A DNA stretch of 64,000 nt. It comes from Brachybacterium sp. EE-P12. GTDB lineage: Bacteria; Actinomycetota; Actinomycetes; Actinomycetales; Dermabacteraceae. Shown piece by piece: positions 33,665 to 42,651 of the stretch (its first letter is position 1; each line of letters begins with the position of its first letter). The position numbers and the translations under genes are program-made. The notes beneath the pieces were generated by a model that saw only the letters and a list, made by a program, of their open reading frames with translations, did not search any database and was not told the origin of the DNA. The stretch covers positions 558,001 to 622,000 of the forward strand of contig NZ_QXCP01000004.1 in assembly GCF_003711805.1 (NCBI RefSeq), read 5' to 3'.

Positions 33665-35095
33665 ATGGAGCCATTCACCCTCGACACAGGGGCGACGGCC
33701 TGGATCCTCACCAGCGCCGCGCTCGTGCTGCTGATGACACCCGGCCTGTCCCTCTTCTACGGAGGCATGGTGCGCGCCCGCACCGTGCTGAACATGATGC
33801 TGATGTCCTTCAGCGCCATCGCCGTGGTCGCGATCGCCTGGACCGTCGCCGGCTACTCGCTCGCCTTCGGCACCGACGTCGGCGGACTGTTCGGCAGCCC
33901 GCTGGAGTTCCTCGGCCTCGCCGGCAGCGACGAGCAGTCGATCCTCGCAGGCAGCGGCGTGCCCTTCCTCGTCGCCGCAGGCTTCCAGATGACCTTCGCC
34001 GTCATCTCCACCGCCCTGATCTCCGGCGCGATCGCCGACCGCGTCAAGCTCGGCACCTGGCTGGTCTTCGCCGCCGTGTGGGTGCTGATCGTCTACGCAC
34101 CCCTGGCGCACATGGTCTGGGGCGGCGGACTGCTCAGCGGGGACGGCCCCTTCGCCGCGATCGCCGAACCGGTCGACTTCGCCGGCGGCACCGTGGTCCA
34201 CATCAACGCCGGCGTCGCCGGGCTCGTGCTCGCCCTCGTCGTCGGTGCGCGCAAGGGCTTCGGCACCGAGCCGATGAAGCCCCACAACCTGCCGCTGGTC
34301 ATGCTCGGCGCGGCGCTGCTGTGGTTCGGCTGGTTCGGCTTCAACGGCGGCTCCGCCGGCACGGCCGACGGGACCGCGGGCCTGGCCTGGGTGAACACGA
34401 CCGTCGCGACCGCTGGTGCCATGCTCGGCTGGGCCCTCGTGGAGCGGATCCGCGACCGGCACGTCACCTCTCTCGGCATGGCCTCCGGCGTCGTCGCGGG
34501 CCTGGTCGCGATCACCCCCGCGGCCGCCGCGCTCACCCCGCTCACCTCGATCGTGCTCGGCCTCGCGGCGGGCCTCGCCTGCGCCCTCGCCGTCGGCCTC
34601 AAGTACCGCGTCGGCATCGACGACTCCCTCGACGTGGTCGGCGTGCACCTGGTCGGCGGTCTCGTCGGCACCATCGGCATCGGCTTCCTCGCCGTGGACG
34701 GAGGTCTGCTCCTCGGCGGCGGCGCGAGCCTGCTGCTGGTCCAGACCCTCGTCGCGATCGTGGCCATGCTGATCTCGGCAGTGCTGACCCTCGCCATCGC
34801 CCTGGTGCTGAAGCACACGATGGGCTGGAGGATCCCCGAGGCCGACGAGCGCGCCGGCATCGACATCACCCACCACGCCGAGGCCGGATACGATCTGCTC
34901 GGCACCCTGGCCTCCCGCCGGGACCGCTCCTCGACTCCCGGCACGACCGGGGCCGCCGCGTTCCCGCCCGCCGACCCCGGACCCGAGCCCCGCAACCAGG
35001 TCGCCGTCGAGCCCGACCTCGCCCCGGCCCCCACCGAGTCCGACGGCACCGCCGAGCAGACCACCCGTCCCGCCGTCGCAGGAGAGCCCCGATGA
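33665..35095 (+). CDS. amtB: Ammonium transporter
   Basis: Channel-like NH4+/NH3 transporter, 476 residues with eleven expected spans. Family features seen: the start of span 1 (MTPGLSLFYGGMVRARTVLNMM), FQMTFAVI, and twin-histidine regions GTVVHINAGVAGL and DVVGVHLVGGLVGT. An unusually long C-terminal tail (about 65 residues, Pro/Ala/Glu-rich) follows the cytoplasmic helix region EADERAGIDITHHAEAGYDLL, where PII normally docks. ATG 33665 is preceded by CTGGAGACCGCC. It overlaps glnB by 4 bp, so PII protein and channel are made together. Confidence 0.95.
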   Translation: MEPFTLDTGATAWILTSAALVLLMTPGLSLFYGGMVRARTVLNMMLMSFSAIAVVAIAWTVAGYSLAFGTDVGGLFGSPLEFLGLAGSDEQSILAGSGVPFLVAAGFQMTFAVISTALISGAIADRVKLGTWLVFAAVWVLIVYAPLAHMVWGGGLLSGDGPFAAIAEPVDFAGGTVVHINAGVAGLVLALVVGARKGFGTEPMKPHNLPLVMLGAALLWFGWFGFNGGSAGTADGTAGLAWVNTTVATAGAMLGWALVERIRDRHVTSLGMASGVVAGLVAITPAAAALTPLTSIVLGLAAGLACALAVGLKYRVGIDDSLDVVGVHLVGGLVGTIGIGFLAVDGGLLLGGGASLLLVQTLVAIVAMLISAVLTLAIALVLKHTMGWRIPEADERAGIDITHHAEAGYDLLGTLASRRDRSSTPGTTGAAAFPPADPGPEPRNQVAVEPDLAPAPTESDGTAEQTTRPAVAGEPR

Positions 35096-35430
35096 AGCTG
35101 ATCACCGCCATCATCCAGCCGCACGCCCTGCAGGACGTCACCGCTTCCCTCCGGGAGTACGGGATCACGGGCCTGACCGTCACCGAGGTCGCCGGCTACG
35201 GGCGCCAGGGCGGCCACACCGAGGTCTACCGCGGCGCCGAGTACACGATCGACACCATCCCCAAGATCAAGGTCGAGGTGCTGGCCCAGGAGAACGACGA
35301 GGCCGCCATCATCGACCTCGTCCTCGCCGCCTCCCGCACCGGCCGCATCGGCGACGGCAAGATCTGGACCACCGACGTCGGCACCGTCGTGCGCGTGCGC
35401 ACCGGGGAACGGGGGGCGGATGCCCTCTGA
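35092..35430 (+). CDS. glnB: Nitrogen regulatory protein PII
   Basis: Trimeric sensor of 2-oxoglutarate and ATP/ADP, 112 residues. The T-loop tip is complete: Tyr51 in RGAEYTIDTIPK is the residue modified (adenylylated or uridylylated) by GlnD in relatives, and the B-loop TGRIGDGKIW is near residue 83. Coupling to amtB marks it as the GlnK type that plugs the channel when nitrogen is plentiful. The ATG overlaps the amtB stop; the 3' end overlaps glnD by 11 bp. Confidence 0.95.
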   Translation: MKLITAIIQPHALQDVTASLREYGITGLTVTEVAGYGRQGGHTEVYRGAEYTIDTIPKIKVEVLAQENDEAAIIDLVLAASRTGRIGDGKIWTTDVGTVVRVRTGERGADAL

Positions 35431-37777
35431 GGAGCTCTCCTCCCGTCGGATCACCCAGGTGCTCCACGAGGGCTTCGCGGACCCCTCCGCCGGCCCCTCC
35501 CGCAGGCTCTCCCAGTCCGACCTCGTCGACGACTGGCTGCGCACCCTGTGGGAGCGGGCCGGCGAGGCCGTGTCCGGACGGGGGAGCGGGGCGGCGCTCG
35601 CCGCGATCGGCTCCCTGGGACGGCGCTCCCTCGGCCCCGCCAGCGATCTCGACCTCGTGCTGCTCGTGGACCCGGCCCGGGTGAGCACCGAACGGGCCGC
35701 CGAGCTCGCTGGGGCGCTGTGGTACCCCATCTGGGACTCCGGGACCTCGCTGGACCACTCGGTGCGCAGCCCCGCGGAGTGCGAGGAGGTCGCCGGCACC
35801 GACCTGCGGGCCGCGATCGCTCTCCTGGACCTGCGCTGCGTGGCCGGGGACGGGGACCTCGTCGAGGATGCCGCCGCCCGGGTGCGTGCCAAGTGGCGGC
35901 GCGAGGCCCGGCGCCGGGTCGGGGAGGTCGTCGACCTCGCCTCCGACCGCGACCGGCGCTACGGCTCCCTGGCCCATTCCACCGAGCCGAACCTCAAGTC
36001 CGACCGCGGCGGGCTGCGCGACGTCACCGTCATCCGCGCGCTCGCCGAGAGCTGGCTCGCCGACCACGACCACGAGGTCGTCGACTCCGCCGCCCGCACC
36101 CTCCGCGATGCCCGCGACGCGCTCCAGGCCGTCACCGGCACCTCCGGCACCCGCCTGGGCCGCGCCGACCAGGACGCGGTCGCGGCGCTGACCGGCCACG
36201 CCACCGCCGACGACCACCACGCCGTCCTCGCCGACGCGGCCCGGTCCGTCACCTGGGAGCTGCACCGCACGGTCCGCGCCGCCGAGGCCGCGATCGCACC
36301 TGGCGGCAGCGCCACCAGGGGACTGGGCGCCGCACGCCGCCCTGCCCTCGAACGGCTCCCGCACGGCGTGATCGTGCAGGCCGGCGAGGTGTCCGTCGAC
36401 CCGTCCTCCCGGGACCTGCTGCGGGACGTGGCCGCGGTGCGGCACGCCGCGACCACCGGTCTGCCGCTCGCCGAGGCGACCCTCGCCCGCATGGCGCAGA
36501 CCCCGGCCGCCCCGCTCCTGCCGGCCCAGCGTGATGTGCTCGTCGACGCCCTCGCTGGCGAGCATCTCGCCGACGCCTACGAGGCCCTCGACGTCAAGGG
36601 CGTGTTCTCCCGCTGGGTGCCGGGCTGGGCCGAGATCCGCAACCGGCCCCAGCGCTCCGCCGTGCATCGCTTCACCGTGGACCGCCACCAGATCGAGACC
36701 GTGCTCGAGGCGCAGCGGTTCCTGCCCCGCGTCAGCCGTCCCGACCTGCTGCTGGTCACCGCCCTGCTGCACGACCTCGGCAAGCGGCCGGGGATGCGGG
36801 ACCACGCCGCGGAGGGGGCGCCGCTGGCCGAGGCCGCGGCCCGGCACCTGGGCTTCGACAAGGCCGATGCACGCACCATCGGCACCCTCGTGCGCGAGCA
36901 CCTGACCCTCGTCGGCCTCGCCACCGGCCGCGATCTCGCCGATCCCGCGACCCTGCGGGACCTGCTCACCGCCGTGGACGAGGACGTCGACACCCTCGAG
37001 CTGCTGCGGGCGCTGACCGAGGCCGATGCGATCGCCGCCGGCCCCTCGGCCTGGTCGACCTGGCGCGCCGACCTCGTCGACCACCTCACCGGCCTCGGGC
37101 GTGACGCGCTGCGCGGCACCGCGTCGATGCCCCGGACTCGCCTGGCACCGCAGCGCTCCGCCCAGGAGGCCGTGCTCGCCGCCGTCCGCCGCAGCGACAG
37201 CGCCCAGGTCCTCTACCCCGCTCCGCTGGACGACGAGCCGATCTCCCAGCTCTGCCTCGGCGCACCCGACGGTGCCGGGGTCTTCGCGGCGATGGCACGG
37301 GTCCTCGTGCGGCTGCACCTGGACGTGCACAGCGCCGTGGTCAGCACCCAGGACGGCGTCGCGGTGAACACCTGGTGGGTCACCGGCACCCAGGCGGACC
37401 TGCCGCACCCCTCCGTGATGCGCACCGCCCTGGATCGGGAGCTCGCCCATCGCGATCGGGCCGATGCGCGCGTGCTCGAGCTGCCGCCCGCCCCGCCGCC
37501 GCGCAGCACCGAGGACACGCCCGTGGTCACGCTCCTGCCCGGCGCCTCACGGGAGGCGACCGTGGTGCAGGTCAACGCCCGCAACCGCCCCAGTCTCCTG
37601 GCCGACGTCGCCGAGGCGATCACCCTCCACGGCCTGCAGGTGCGCAGCGCCCACGTGATGACCCTGGGGCGCCGTGCGGTCGACGTGCTGTACCTGACAG
37701 ACCAGCACGGCCGCGCCCTGGACCCGCCGACCGTCGGACGGGTCGTCGCGGCCCTGATGGACGCCGCCTCGACCTGA
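35420..37777 (+). CDS. glnD: [Protein-PII] nucleotidyltransferase/uridylyl-removing enzyme
   Basis: Modifies and demodifies PII in response to glutamine. 785 residues. Nucleotidyltransferase domain: GSLGRRSLGPASDLDL near residue 62, with the catalytic Asp pair. The HD domain has LLHDLGKRPG near residue 450, with a following HAAEGAPLA. Two C-terminal ACT domains follow (about residues 610-690 and 715-785, the latter beginning VVQVNARNRPSLLADVA). In Corynebacterium the equivalent enzyme adenylylates GlnK, so the donor nucleotide is uncertain here. The ATG at 35420 lies inside glnB, giving tight coupling. Confidence 0.93.
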   Translation: MPSEELSSRRITQVLHEGFADPSAGPSRRLSQSDLVDDWLRTLWERAGEAVSGRGSGAALAAIGSLGRRSLGPASDLDLVLLVDPARVSTERAAELAGALWYPIWDSGTSLDHSVRSPAECEEVAGTDLRAAIALLDLRCVAGDGDLVEDAAARVRAKWRREARRRVGEVVDLASDRDRRYGSLAHSTEPNLKSDRGGLRDVTVIRALAESWLADHDHEVVDSAARTLRDARDALQAVTGTSGTRLGRADQDAVAALTGHATADDHHAVLADAARSVTWELHRTVRAAEAAIAPGGSATRGLGAARRPALERLPHGVIVQAGEVSVDPSSRDLLRDVAAVRHAATTGLPLAEATLARMAQTPAAPLLPAQRDVLVDALAGEHLADAYEALDVKGVFSRWVPGWAEIRNRPQRSAVHRFTVDRHQIETVLEAQRFLPRVSRPDLLLVTALLHDLGKRPGMRDHAAEGAPLAEAAARHLGFDKADARTIGTLVREHLTLVGLATGRDLADPATLRDLLTAVDEDVDTLELLRALTEADAIAAGPSAWSTWRADLVDHLTGLGRDALRGTASMPRTRLAPQRSAQEAVLAAVRRSDSAQVLYPAPLDDEPISQLCLGAPDGAGVFAAMARVLVRLHLDVHSAVVSTQDGVAVNTWWVTGTQADLPHPSVMRTALDRELAHRDRADARVLELPPAPPPRSTEDTPVVTLLPGASREATVVQVNARNRPSLLADVAEAITLHGLQVRSAHVMTLGRRAVDVLYLTDQHGRALDPPTVGRVVAALMDAAST

Positions 37778-37808
37778 GCGCACGTCGCGTGGACGCCGCG
37801 CCGCGGGA

Positions 37809-38840
37809 TCAGTCCCCGGACAGCTCGGCGCGCAGCAGCGCCGTCCCGGCGGCGAGCGCACGCATCTTGCCCTGCGCGACCGTGCGAGCGAGCGGCGCCA
37901 TGCCGCAGTTCGTGCTCGGGCAGAGCCTGTCCGCGTCCACGAAGGCGAGCGCCTCCCGGAGCGTGTCGGCGACCTCCTGCGGGGTCTCGATCCTCGAGTC
38001 CGCGACGTCGATGGCGCCGAGCATCACCTTCTTCCCCCGGAGCAGCTCGACGAGCTCCATCGGGACCCGGGATCCGCGGCTCTCCAGGGAGACCGTGTCG
38101 ATGCTCGAGGCCCGCAGCAGCGGGAACGTCTCCTCGTACTGCCGCCACTGCGAGCCGAGGGTCGCCTTCCAGTCGGTGTTGGCCTTGATGCCGTAGCCGT
38201 AGCAGATGTGCACGACCGTCTCGGCGCGCAGCCCCTCGGCCGCGCGCTCGAGCACCTCCACGCCCCAGTCCCGCACGTCGTCGAAGAAGACGTTGAAGGC
38301 GGGCTCGTCGAACTGGATGATGTCGACGCCCGCCGCCTCCAGCTCCCGCGCCTCCTGGTTGAGGATGCCCGCGAACTCCCGGGCGAGCTGCTCGCGGCTG
38401 CCGTAGTGCGCGTCGTACAGGGTGTCGATCATGGTCATCGGGCCCGGGAGGGCCCACTTCAGGGGCCGGTCGGTCTGCGCGCGCAGGGCCACCGCATCGT
38501 CGACGAAGACGGAGTGCTCACGCCCGACGGGCCCGCTCACGGTCGGGACGCTCGCGTCGTAGCGGTTCCGGATCCGCACCGTCTCGCGCCGGGAGAAGTC
38601 GACGCCGCTGAGGTGCTCGATGAAGGTGGTGACGAAGTGCTGACGGGTCTGTTCCCCGTCGCTGATGATGTCGAGCCCGGCGAGGGCCTGCTCGGCGGCG
38701 GCCAGGTGCAGCGCATCGCGCCTGCCCTCGTCCAGCTCCGCGCCCTCGAGCTTCCACGGGGACCAGAGCGTCTCGGGCTCGGCGAGCCAGGAGGGCTTGG
38801 GGAGGCTGCCGACGATCGAGGTGGGAAGCAGGGTGCTCAT
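37809..38840 (-). CDS. mesD: Core methionine synthase MesD-like (folate-independent)
   Basis: 343 residues corresponding to only the C-terminal catalytic half of MetE, lacking the N-terminal folate-binding half. The zinc ligands are visible: His211 and Cys213 in VVHICYGYG, Glu253 in SLESRGS, and Cys312 in CPSTNCGM. FDEPAFNVFFDDV is a conserved substrate segment. Because it is encoded 4 bp overlapping a DUF1852 gene, it fits the MesD family of aerobic bacteria. Genetic work on that family (Price and colleagues) showed that it makes methionine without methyl-folate or cobalamin but needs DUF1852 and oxygen. The methyl donor is not settled. Start ATG 38840; the frame is open 8 codons further. 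Confidence 0.88.
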   Translation of the reverse strand: MSTLLPTSIVGSLPKPSWLAEPETLWSPWKLEGAELDEGRRDALHLAAAEQALAGLDIISDGEQTRQHFVTTFIEHLSGVDFSRRETVRIRNRYDASVPTVSGPVGREHSVFVDDAVALRAQTDRPLKWALPGPMTMIDTLYDAHYGSREQLAREFAGILNQEARELEAAGVDIIQFDEPAFNVFFDDVRDWGVEVLERAAEGLRAETVVHICYGYGIKANTDWKATLGSQWRQYEETFPLLRASSIDTVSLESRGSRVPMELVELLRGKKVMLGAIDVADSRIETPQEVADTLREALAFVDADRLCPSTNCGMAPLARTVAQGKMRALAAGTALLRAELSGD

Positions 38841-39847
38841 CGGGCGACCTCCTCGGCCAGCCACTGCTCCAGTCGCTCGCCATGGGGCTCGAGGAGCCGC
38901 TCCTCGATGAAGCCGCCCTGGGTCACCCCGAGCCGGCTGCGCTCCTCACGGTCGTACACGATCCCGGTGTCCGCGTGGTCGGGATTGTCCAGGCGCGGCC
39001 GGTAGATCTCTCCGGCGGGCTCGTGGGCATGGTAGATCTCGGGGCGGTAGATCTTCTGGAACGTCTCCATGGTGGCGATCGTGCCGATGAGCGCCAGGTC
39101 GGAGTGGTCGGCGAGCAGATCGCCCTCGAAGTAGAACGCCAGGGGGGCGACGGCACCGCGGGGCATGAAGTACCGCACCTGCAGTCCCATCCGTGCGAAG
39201 TAGCGGTCGGTGAGGGAGGAGCCGTCCGTGGCGTACTCGGCCCCGAGCACGGGATGCCCCTCGCCGATCCGGCGATAGGTCCGGCTGGTGGAGACGCTGA
39301 TGCAGACCACGGGCGGCCGGGCGAAGCGCTCGCGATAGGCGTCCGAGGCGATGAAGCGGCGGAAGAGCTTCCCGTGCAGCACGCCGAAGTCGTCCGGCAC
39401 GTCGGGGCCGGATCCCGAGGGGCCCGCGACGGCGTCCGCGGCTCTCCGGTGCGCGGGCAGCCGCACGCTGAAGTCGTGGTCGCGCACGTAGGAGGAGAAG
39501 TTGTTGCCGGTGATCCCCGGGATGCGCTCGCCGGTGTCGCGATCCAGGATCTGCACGTGGAGCATCTCGATCAGCGGGACTCCCGCGCCGTCGTCCGCGG
39601 TCCCCTCGCCGGTGCCCGGGTGCAGATCCGCGGAGACGATGTCGAGCTCCACGTCGTAGCGATCCCCGCCGCCTGCGAGGTCGTTCGTGCGGTCGGTGAT
39701 CATCGCAAGGGCGCGTCGGAGGTTCTCGCGGCGGTGGTCCCCGCGGGCCAGGTTGGCGAAGTTCGTGGTGATCCGTGATCCGCTCGCCGGGACGTAGTCC
39801 TCGTCGAAGCGGGTCGTGCGGATGCTGAAGGTGAAGTCGGTCGTCAT
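38837..39847 (-). CDS. mesX: DUF1852 protein, MesX-like partner of the core methionine synthase
   Basis: 336 residues, soluble, matching my recollection of DUF1852 (start TTDFTFSIRTTRFDEDYVPASG, motif HADTGIVYDREERSRL near the end). Family knowledge: required for MesD activity, oxygen dependent, mechanism not established. It may generate the methyl group or process the donor. No cofactor motif is obvious. Two starts are possible; ATG 39847 has GAGGGC 4 nt upstream and is preferred over ATG 39865. It overlaps mesD by 4 bp and lies 91 bp downstream of a LysR regulator. Confidence 0.88.
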   Translation of the reverse strand: MTTDFTFSIRTTRFDEDYVPASGSRITTNFANLARGDHRRENLRRALAMITDRTNDLAGGGDRYDVELDIVSADLHPGTGEGTADDGAGVPLIEMLHVQILDRDTGERIPGITGNNFSSYVRDHDFSVRLPAHRRAADAVAGPSGSGPDVPDDFGVLHGKLFRRFIASDAYRERFARPPVVCISVSTSRTYRRIGEGHPVLGAEYATDGSSLTDRYFARMGLQVRYFMPRGAVAPLAFYFEGDLLADHSDLALIGTIATMETFQKIYRPEIYHAHEPAGEIYRPRLDNPDHADTGIVYDREERSRLGVTQGGFIEERLLEPHGERLEQWLAEEVAR

Positions 39848-39906
39848 GGTGCCCTCGATCGTCATGGTGGAGCGAGCGTACGCATGACGACCTCTCATAG
39901 CCCCAT

Positions 39907-39943
39907 CAAGACACTTGGGTGCTCGGCATAGCTGGTTCCTATG
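39907..39943 (-). promoter_or_regulatory. LysR-type operator region upstream of mesX-mesD
   Basis: CATAG-N7-CTATG (39927-39943) is a perfect interrupted dyad that contains a T-N11-A LysR core (ATAG-N7-CTAT) and overlaps the lysR stop codon. Ten bases away lies a second dyad, CAAG-ACA-CTTG (39907-39917). Both lie 60-96 bp upstream of the mesX start, where an activator would bind. Confidence 0.6.
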
Positions 39944-40892
39944 TCAGCAGTTCGACGCCGAAGCCCGTCACCACATCGCGCATCTCCGCGACGAAGCGTT
40001 CCGCCTGACCGGTGAGCGATGCGGACTCGTGTCCGATCCAGCCGATCTCGATGTGCTCGTCGACGTCGAGCGGCACTGCGACGATCGACGGATCCAGGTC
40101 ATCGGAGACGATGCCGGTGGAGATCGTGTAGCCGTCCAGACCGATCATCAGGTTGAAGATCGTGGCCCGATCGCTGACCCGGATGTCCTGTGCTGAGGAC
40201 CGGGTCGAGAGGATCTCCTCGGCGAAGTAGAAGGAGTTGTCGGTCCCCTGGTCGAACGTGAGCCGGGGCAGGTGCTCGAGGTCCTGGAGGGAGACGCGCC
40301 GACGCGAGGCGAGCGGGTTCGTCCGGGCGACGAAGATGTGCGGGCTCGCCAGGAACAGCGGGGTGAAGGCGAGCTCGGAGTCCCGCAGCAGCTTGTCGAT
40401 GACCTTCCGGTTGAAGTCGCTGCGGTAGAGGACGCCGATCTCGCTGCGCAGCGTCCGCACGTCCTCGATGATGTCCGCGGTGCGGGTCTCGCGCAGCGTG
40501 AACGCGTACTCCGCGGCCTGCGAGGCCTTCACCATGCGCACGAACGCCTCCACCACGAAGGAGTAGTGCTGGGCGGAGACGGCCAGCAGGCGGCGCGACG
40601 GCGGGCGTCCGAGATAGCGCTGCTCGAGCAGCTCGGCCTGCTCGACCACCTGGCGCGCATAGCCGAGGAACTCGATGCCGTCCTCGGTGAGGGCCGCTCC
40701 GCGCACGGAGCGACGCAGGAGGACGCGCCCCACCCGACGCTCGAGGTCCTTCATCGCCGCGGACATCGTCGGCTGGGACACGTAGAGCAGATCCGCGGCC
40801 GCGGTGATGGAGCCCTCCGCGGCGACCTCGACGAAGTACCGCAGCTGCTGCAATGTGATCCCGTGCGCCGTCCCGACGCCACCGCGTGCCAT
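39939..40892 (-). CDS. LysR-family transcriptional regulator of the mes genes
   Basis: 317 residues. The N-terminal winged helix-turn-helix (LQQLRYFVEVAAEGSITAAADLLYVSQPTMSAAMKDLERRVG) is typical of LysR. The C-terminal effector-binding domain runs from about residue 100 to 310. It is encoded upstream of and on the same strand as mesX-mesD, with an interrupted palindrome overlapping its own stop codon. This argues that it controls those genes in response to a sulfur-amino-acid signal (inference). It is divergent from ffh. Confidence 0.88.
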   Translation of the reverse strand: MARGGVGTAHGITLQQLRYFVEVAAEGSITAAADLLYVSQPTMSAAMKDLERRVGRVLLRRSVRGAALTEDGIEFLGYARQVVEQAELLEQRYLGRPPSRRLLAVSAQHYSFVVEAFVRMVKASQAAEYAFTLRETRTADIIEDVRTLRSEIGVLYRSDFNRKVIDKLLRDSELAFTPLFLASPHIFVARTNPLASRRRVSLQDLEHLPRLTFDQGTDNSFYFAEEILSTRSSAQDIRVSDRATIFNLMIGLDGYTISTGIVSDDLDPSIVAVPLDVDEHIEIGWIGHESASLTGQAERFVAEMRDVVTGFGVELLT

Positions 40893-40951
40893 CGGTGCAG
40901 GCTATCCCACCGAGCGCGGGATCGGGGATCGGGTGCGCGCGGCCCGGCCCC

Positions 40952-40957
40952 TACACT
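40952..40957 (+). promoter_or_regulatory. -10 box upstream of ffh
   Basis: TACACT 33 nt before the ffh GTG; the -35 is not evident. It lies in the 98-bp gap between the divergent lysR and ffh genes. Confidence 0.45.
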
Positions 40958-40990
40958 GGGGAGGTCCGCACGACCTAGGGGAAGCTCTTC

Positions 40991-42589
40991 GTGTTCAACA
41001 ACCTGTCCGATCGCATCACCGCCAGCCTCAAGGGCCTGCGCGGCCACGGCCGTCTCAGCGAGGCGGACGTCGACAAGACGATCCGCGAGATCCGCCGAGC
41101 GCTGCTGGACGCCGACGTCGCGGTGTCCGTGGTGCGCACCTTCACCGCCGCGGTGCGCGAGCGCGCCCTCGGCGAGGAGGTCTCCAAGGCGCTCAACCCC
41201 GCCCAGCAGGTCGTCAAGATCGTCAACGACGAGCTGGTGCAGGTCCTCGGCGGCGAGGCCCGCGAGCTGAACTGGTCCAAGAACCCGCCCACCGTGATCA
41301 TGCTCGCCGGCCTCCAGGGCGCCGGCAAGACGACCCTCGCCGGCAAGCTCGCGCAGTGGATGAAGGCCGAGGGGCACACCCCGCTGCTGATCGCCGCGGA
41401 CCTCCAGCGCCCCAACGCCGTGAACCAGCTGCAGATCGTGGGAGAGCGCGCCGGAGTACCCGTCTTCGCCCCCGAGCCCGGCAACGGCGTGGGCGACCCG
41501 GTGCTCGTGGCGATGAACGGCGTCTCCACCGCCCAGTTCCAGCAGCACGACGTGGTCATCGTCGACACCGCCGGCCGTCTCGGCATCGACGAGGAGATGA
41601 TGCAGCAGGCGCGGGACATCCGCGACGCCGTGCACCCGCACGAGACCCTGTTCGTGGTCGACGCGATGATCGGCCAGGACGCGGCGCGGGTCGCCGAGGC
41701 GTTCCGCGACGGCGTCGGCTTCACCGGCGTGGTGCTCTCCAAGCTCGACGGCGACGCCCGCGGCGGCGCGGCGCTGTCCATCACCGGCGTCACCGAGCGC
41801 CCCATCCTCTTCGCCTCCACCGGCGAGAGCCTCGACGACTTCGAGCGCTTCCACCCGGACCGCATGGCGAACCGGATCCTCGACATGGGCGACGTGCTCA
41901 CCCTCATCGAGCAGGCGGAGAAGGCCTTCGACCAGAAGGAGGCCGAGAAGGCGGCGCAGAAGCTCGCCTCCGGCGAGGACTTCACGCTCGACGACTTCCT
42001 GAGCCAGATGCAGCAGCTCAAGAACATGGGCAGCATCAAGAAGATGCTCGGCATGCTGCCGAACATGGGGCAGTACCGCGAGGCGCTCGACAACTTCGAC
42101 GAGTCCGAGATCGGCCGCATCGAGGCGATCATCCGCTCGATGACGCCCGAGGAGCGCAACAACCCCAAGATCATCAACGGCTCGCGCCGCAACCGCATCG
42201 CCCGCGGTTCGGGCACGACGGTCCAGCAGATCAACCAGCTGCTCGAGCGCTTCAAGCAGGCTCAGCAGATGATGCGCACGATGGGCCGCGGCATGGCCGG
42301 CGGCGGGGGCATGCCGGGGATGCCCGGCGGTCCCGGCATGGGCATGGGCAAGAAGTCCCGCGGCCGGCAGGCCCCGCAGCGCCCCCAGGGCAAGAAGTCC
42401 AAGTCGAAGAACCCCGCCAAGGCCGCGCGCGAGCAGGCCGAGGCCGCCAAGCGCGCCGCGGAGAGCGGCAAGGGAACAGGCGGCTCGGCGTTCGGCGGCG
42501 GCGCCCAGCAGGGCGGTCAGCCGGACCTGTCCGACTTCGATCCGAGCCAGCTCCCGCCGGAGATGCAGAAGCTCCTCGGCGGGAAGTGA
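40991..42589 (+). CDS. ffh: Signal recognition particle protein Ffh
   Basis: GTPase and RNA-binding subunit of SRP, 532 residues. N domain, then G1 GLQGAGKTTLAGKLA near residue 105, DLQRPNAV, DTAGRLGID, SKLDGDARGG. The M domain begins near residue 300 and contains the hydrophobic signal-peptide groove (FLSQMQQLKNMGSIKKMLGM) and the RNA-binding segment near residue 395 (INGSRRNRIARGSGTTVQQIN). The C-terminal tail, about 100 residues, is rich in Gly/Met then Lys/Ala. GTG start 40991, with GGGGAAG upstream. Confidence 0.96.
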   Translation: MFNNLSDRITASLKGLRGHGRLSEADVDKTIREIRRALLDADVAVSVVRTFTAAVRERALGEEVSKALNPAQQVVKIVNDELVQVLGGEARELNWSKNPPTVIMLAGLQGAGKTTLAGKLAQWMKAEGHTPLLIAADLQRPNAVNQLQIVGERAGVPVFAPEPGNGVGDPVLVAMNGVSTAQFQQHDVVIVDTAGRLGIDEEMMQQARDIRDAVHPHETLFVVDAMIGQDAARVAEAFRDGVGFTGVVLSKLDGDARGGAALSITGVTERPILFASTGESLDDFERFHPDRMANRILDMGDVLTLIEQAEKAFDQKEAEKAAQKLASGEDFTLDDFLSQMQQLKNMGSIKKMLGMLPNMGQYREALDNFDESEIGRIEAIIRSMTPEERNNPKIINGSRRNRIARGSGTTVQQINQLLERFKQAQQMMRTMGRGMAGGGGMPGMPGGPGMGMGKKSRGRQAPQRPQGKKSKSKNPAKAAREQAEAAKRAAESGKGTGGSAFGGGAQQGGQPDLSDFDPSQLPPEMQKLLGGK

Positions 42590-42651
42590 TCGCGGCGGGG
42601 TCTCCTCGTCCTGCGCGGGCCCGGCTCGGTCATCTCGATAGGCTCGCGGCC

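Noticed and set aside
33557..35892. Long reverse frames opposite amtB-glnB-glnD
   Set aside because: Shadows of the forward operon, with low-complexity translations lacking any domain.
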